Shown piece by piece: positions 60,623 to 64,000 of a stretch of 64,000 bases of DNA. Made by a program: the position numbers and the translations under genes. A model generated the notes under the pieces. It had not been told where the DNA came from. It made no database searches and worked only from the letters and a program-made list of their open reading frames with translations. This DNA comes from SYLG01 sp965226945 (GTDB lineage Bacteria > Planctomycetota > Planctomycetia > Gemmatales > Gemmataceae). Numbering within the stretch: position 1 is the first letter of the stretch; every line of letters starts with the position of its first letter. The stretch covers positions 4,154,001-4,218,000 of the forward strand of contig OZ245717.1 in NCBI GenBank assembly GCA_965226945.1, written 5' to 3'.

Positions 60623-61552
60623 ATGAAAATTGCCCCCCTCGCAACTCGCCGACAGATTGGATTTACGCTCATCGAACTGCTCGTGGTGATTGCCATCATC
60701 GCCGTATTGATTGGCCTGCTGGTCCCCGCTGTTCAAAAGGTGCGCGAGGCCGCCAACAGGATGAGTTGCCAGAACAACCTCAAGCAAATCGGTCTGGCAA
60801 TGTTCGTCTATGAATCGGCCAACGGCGGCCTGCCTCCTCGCCGCCAATTCACTTCGACTACCAACCGCCGGGGCTGGGGACCCATCATCCTTCCCTACGT
60901 GGAGCAAGAGCCGCTGGGCAAGCTCTACCGCATGGACAAGAATTTCTACGACCCGGAAAACTCCAGTGTGATCACCGTGCCGTTGAGCCTGTTCATTTGC
61001 CCCTCTGGCCCGGGTAAACGGACATTGCCCATTGTTCAAGGCGCAATTACAACCATCGGTGCTGCCGGCGATTACTTTGGCCCCAATAGTTTCCAGTCCA
61101 GTTTGAGCGGGGTGCCGTCGCTCAGCGGCAACAATACGATCACGGCTCTACGTGACGAGGCGCAACGCAAATTTGCCGAAATCACCGACGGCACATCGAA
61201 CACCATTCTGATCACGGAACAGGCAGGTCGACCTGATTATTACATCCTCGGCAAGAAACAGCCAACCAACACGGGCCTGAGCAATGCTACAAACTGGGGC
61301 GCCTGGGCCTCGTATCAAGTATTCGCGTTTTGGCAGTTCGGAGCCGACGGCATCACCAAGGATGGCGCGGGAGGCCCATGCACCATCAATTGCAACAACT
61401 CACAAGGCGTTTACGCGTTTCACACCGGAGGCGCCAACGCGGTGTTTGCCGATGGTTCCGTGCGGTTTATGAAACAGAATCTCTCACCCACGACGCTCTT
61501 CGCGATGGTCACCATCAACGGTGGGGAGGTCATCGCCGATGACGGGATTTAA
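60623..61552 (+). CDS. DUF1559 prepilin-like protein
   Basis: 309 residues. Third DUF1559 protein of the window: prepilin signal RQIGFTLIELLVVIAIIAVL, VREAANRMSCQNNLKQIGLAMFVYE, and C-terminal H-x9-DG as HTGGANAVFADG. AAAGGGAATC precedes the ATG. Its stop lies inside the start of the lipoprotein gene. It heads a unit that continues with the lipoprotein and ABC genes. Confidence 0.93.
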   Translation: MKIAPLATRRQIGFTLIELLVVIAIIAVLIGLLVPAVQKVREAANRMSCQNNLKQIGLAMFVYESANGGLPPRRQFTSTTNRRGWGPIILPYVEQEPLGKLYRMDKNFYDPENSSVITVPLSLFICPSGPGKRTLPIVQGAITTIGAAGDYFGPNSFQSSLSGVPSLSGNNTITALRDEAQRKFAEITDGTSNTILITEQAGRPDYYILGKKQPTNTGLSNATNWGAWASYQVFAFWQFGADGITKDGAGGPCTINCNNSQGVYAFHTGGANAVFADGSVRFMKQNLSPTTLFAMVTINGGEVIADDGI

Positions 61553-62015
61553 GACTCCGGGCCGTTCTCTCTCCTTGCAAAAGCACCAATCTTTGCCGAT
61601 CGGCTACTTGGCGACTCTAACGTTGTGCCTTGCCGGCTGCTCGGGTGAGACCGAACGATTGCCGGTTCATCCGGCCCATGGGACCTTAACGATCTCAGGT
61701 GAGCCCGCACCCAAGGCCATGGTTGTCCTCCGCGCCGCCGGCGCGCCGGACCCGAAACGCAAGGAACTGACGCCGCACGGTGAGGTCGGCGCTGATGGGA
61801 AGTTTCGGATCGGGACGTACACGAGCGACGATGGCGCTCCGGCCGGAAATTATTTCATCACCATTACTTGGCCCCAAAGTCTAAAAGATCCGCTTACCGG
61901 CGATGACGTGGTCGAAGACCGGCTACTGGGGCGATTCGACACACCGGAAAAGACAGGAATCAAGGTCACGATCAAGGAAGGGGAGAACAAACTCGACCCG
62001 ATCGTCCTCGAATAA
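61539..62015 (+). CDS. Lipoprotein paired with DUF1559
   Basis: 158 residues. A basic stretch, hydrophobic core and lipobox LCLAGCSG form the signal; the body (HGTLTISGEPAPKAMVVL, GEVGADGKFRIGTYTSDDGAPAGNYFITITW, DRLLGRFDTPEKTGIKV) is a transthyretin-like sandwich paralogous to the protein at 39957. ATG 61539 overlaps the end of the DUF1559 gene by 14 bases; GTG 61521 is an alternative. GGGGAGG lies upstream. Confidence 0.82.
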   Translation: MTGFKTPGRSLSLQKHQSLPIGYLATLTLCLAGCSGETERLPVHPAHGTLTISGEPAPKAMVVLRAAGAPDPKRKELTPHGEVGADGKFRIGTYTSDDGAPAGNYFITITWPQSLKDPLTGDDVVEDRLLGRFDTPEKTGIKVTIKEGENKLDPIVLE

Positions 62016-62063
62016 CGCATCGATTGATAAAACCAAAAAAAAACTCCAATATCAGAGGCTTTC

Positions 62064-62879
62064 ATGTCCAAGGTATCCGCCCTGGTTGAACCTGTTTCGA
62101 AACCCTCTTTGGCATCCTTTGATTCCATTCGCCGGGCCCCTGTGAAGGTCGACCATGTCACCAAGCGTTTTCGCCAAGGCGATGCGGTGGTCGAGGCACT
62201 TAAGGATGTGTCTTTGCAAGTGCACGACGGAGAGTTCGTCGCCATCATGGGCGCAAGCGGCTCGGGTAAAAGCACGTTGTTGCACACGATGGCGGGCTTG
62301 ACGCACGTCGATGAGGGCCGGGTGACCGTGGCGGAAACCGACCTCGCCACTCTTTGCGACGCGCGCTTGACACGATTTCGTCGCGATCAAATCGGCCTGG
62401 TTTTTCAGGCGTTCAACCTCATTGCGACACTTACCGCCGAGGAGAACATTGCGCTCCCCCTTCTTACCGCCGGAGGAGATTCCCTCGTGGCGAAACGGCT
62501 CGACCCCTTATTGGATCGGCTTGGATTGACCGCACGACGTCGCCATCGGCCCGACGCACTCAGCGGCGGCGAGCAACAGCGCGTGGCCATCGCGCGCGCC
62601 CTCATCACCGACCCCGCCCTCGTACTCGCCGACGAACCGACCGGCAGTCTGGATTCGGTTACAGGCCAGGGCATTTGCAAGCTGCTGAAGGAACTTTGCC
62701 AGGAGCAGAAACGCACAATCGTCGTGGTTACCCATGAGCCTGGTGTTGCAGCTTGGGCCAGCCGGATTGTCGTCATGAAAGACGGCCGGGTCCTCACCGA
62801 ATTTCAAAGCGCCGATTTTCCCGACGCCCCTTCTTTGACGGTTCACTATCAACAGGTCGTCACCGCCCCTGCCGTGTAA
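62064..62879 (+). CDS. ABC transporter ATPase, MacB/LolD type
   Basis: 271 residues: Walker A GASGSGKSTLL, Q-loop LVFQAFNL, signature LSGGEQQRVAIARAL, Walker B LVLADEPTGSLDS, switch VVTHEP. The GSLDS and AFNL strings are typical of the LolD/MacB/FtsE group that works with FtsX-like permeases in mechanotransmission rather than classic transport. A 40-residue N-terminal extension precedes the domain. It is followed directly by the permease gene and preceded by the DUF1559-lipoprotein pair. Confidence 0.92.
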   Translation: MSKVSALVEPVSKPSLASFDSIRRAPVKVDHVTKRFRQGDAVVEALKDVSLQVHDGEFVAIMGASGSGKSTLLHTMAGLTHVDEGRVTVAETDLATLCDARLTRFRRDQIGLVFQAFNLIATLTAEENIALPLLTAGGDSLVAKRLDPLLDRLGLTARRRHRPDALSGGEQQRVAIARALITDPALVLADEPTGSLDSVTGQGICKLLKELCQEQKRTIVVVTHEPGVAAWASRIVVMKDGRVLTEFQSADFPDAPSLTVHYQQVVTAPAV

Positions 62880-62898
62880 TTCGCTTCGAGGAATCCCA

Positions 62899-64000
62899 TG
62901 TCATTTGCTGAATGGAAGACCGCGCTTCGGCTGGTGGCATCGCACATGTGGCAGCGGCCTGGCCGAGTTTTCTTGACCAGTCTTTCCACGGCAGCAGCGG
63001 CTTGCGTGGTCGTCTGGGTGGTCAGCGGTTACGACTCGCTGGTCGGCGAGTTCGGCAGCATGGGAGAGGAATATGTAGGCCGATACGACTTCCTTCTTGT
63101 GCCCGCGCGCGATCGCGAAGCAGAGCCCGTGGGCTTTGGGCGGGCGCTCCAAATCCCCAAAGCCATGCTGGAAAAAATTCGCCAAGATCCAGCGATCGTC
63201 GCGCTGGACCCCATTTTCGAAACCGCCTTGCGTGCGAACAAGCCCGGTGCGGCGCCAGCAGGGCGGTTTCCCGGCATGGCTGAAGGCGAAGGTCCGCCAG
63301 CGCGGTCCAAGCAGCAGGAATCGGGTCCGAAAATGATGGGCGGCGTGGCCGCGCAGCGCGCCCAAAGCCCCGTTCCGATTGTGGTGGGGACCGATTCGCT
63401 CGAACCGATTCACCGAGTCTTACAGGGACAGTGGATTGGTCAGGATTCCACCGCCAGGGTCGGCGCCCTGACTCGCGAAGCTGCGCAGCAGCTTGGCCTC
63501 CACGTCGGTGACGAGATGGTGGTAGGCAGCGGTTTTGGCGCGAATCACGTAGAAGCCAACATCAAAGTGGTCGCCATCGTCGAGCAGTCGAAACGCCTTC
63601 CCGGACCAAAATTCATGGTGGGTTTGCCCCCCACGCGTCAGGGGGTGCTGCCCGGTGGGCCGGCGCCCAATGCGCTTTATGTCCCCATGGCCGTGGCCGA
63701 ACAACTTGCCGGCATCACGGCGCGGGCCAGTTATGCCGGTGTGGTGCTGAAGGCCGGCGAGAACGTCGAGGCCTTTCAAAAACGCTGGGCGGAAGCATTT
63801 GGCACGGCTTCGCCCCCGATCGAAGTGCGCACTCCGGCCAAGGTCGACAGCGAAGTGGACAACAGCACGACCTTCGAATCGGTGCGGGCCCAGGCTTACA
63901 GCGCCACGGGGATTTCTTTGCTCGCCGCACTGTTCATCATTTTCACGACTCTGAGCATGGGGGTGGATGAACGCATTCGCCAGTTTGCAATGCTGCGAGC
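62899..64000 (+). CDS. FtsX/MacB-like ABC permease (cut by window edge)
   Basis: The first 367 codons of a gene that runs off the right edge. MSFAEWKTALRLVASHMWQRPGRVFLTSLSTAAAACVVVWVV is the first membrane helix of a MacB-type permease; a large periplasmic domain follows (YDFLLVPARD, ALTREAAQQLGLHVGDEMVVG, FMVGLPPTRQGVLPGGPAPNALYVPMAVAEQL). The next helix begins near SLLAALFIIFTTLSMGVDERIRQFAMLRA. ATG 62899 follows GAGGAA, 19 bases after the ATPase gene. Substrate unknown; lipoprotein or pseudopilin handling is an inference from neighbours. Confidence 0.88.

Overview
The window reads as a chromosomal segment of a planctomycete, most likely of the Gemmata/Gemmataceae type. Evidence: three prepilin-like DUF1559 proteins with the H-x9-DG C-terminal motif, a surface protein with an N-terminal LEDRRTP motif and DUF4214 repeats, an ECF sigma factor overlapping a serine/threonine kinase gene, two-component kinases with the HELRNPLAP H-box, and high-GC coding DNA broken by AT-rich intergenic patches. 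No rRNA, tRNA, CRISPR array, prophage or intact insertion sequence was recognised.

Region 1 (1-36,500) looks like a stress and carbohydrate-storage island. It carries GlgX (cut by the left edge), a TreZ-debranching enzyme pair, an ABC exporter, a HAD phosphatase-ATPase fusion, DUF2171 and DUF892 (YciF-like) proteins, a histidine kinase with decayed ATP-binding motifs, a large DUF4214 surface protein, and three CsbD-type genes (one fused to a YqjD-like membrane anchor). It also has a sigma-54 response regulator, a DUF3185 protein, a lipoprotein, a 2,908-residue cyclic beta-glucan synthase, a five-sensor hybrid kinase with ribokinase, a general-stress flavoprotein-like protein and a DUF72 protein. 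Nearly every transcription unit here has, by eye, a -24/-12 (sigma-54) promoter with exact 12-base GG-to-GC spacing and correct orientation. One sigma-54 activator gene lies in the middle. My main proposal is a sigma-54-driven general-stress/osmoprotection regulon.

Region 2 (36,600-48,400) holds a small secreted protein, a possible decayed UvrD fragment, two DUF1559 pseudopilin-like genes with a partner lipoprotein, and then an ECF sigma factor, a membrane serine/threonine kinase with LTxxQ-like motifs in its outer part, and an RND efflux pair (adaptor and pump).

Region 3 (48,800-59,950) has a REC-PAS-PAS-kinase-REC hybrid, a DUF1593 protein fused to the C-terminal part of a glycosidase-like protein with a divergent AraC regulator, and a four-gene unit (fasciclin, ECF sigma, RskA-type anti-sigma, PQQ beta-propeller). 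It ends with a secreted protein made of two tandem copies of an unrecognised domain and an orphan XRE regulator. Region 4 (60,600-64,000) has a third DUF1559-lipoprotein pair followed by a MacB/LolD-type ABC ATPase and a permease that runs off the right edge.

A second window-wide pattern is a set of unrelated 15-26 bp tandem or near-tandem duplications, most of them next to gene starts or stops. Functions are assigned from motifs read by eye; no database search was run.
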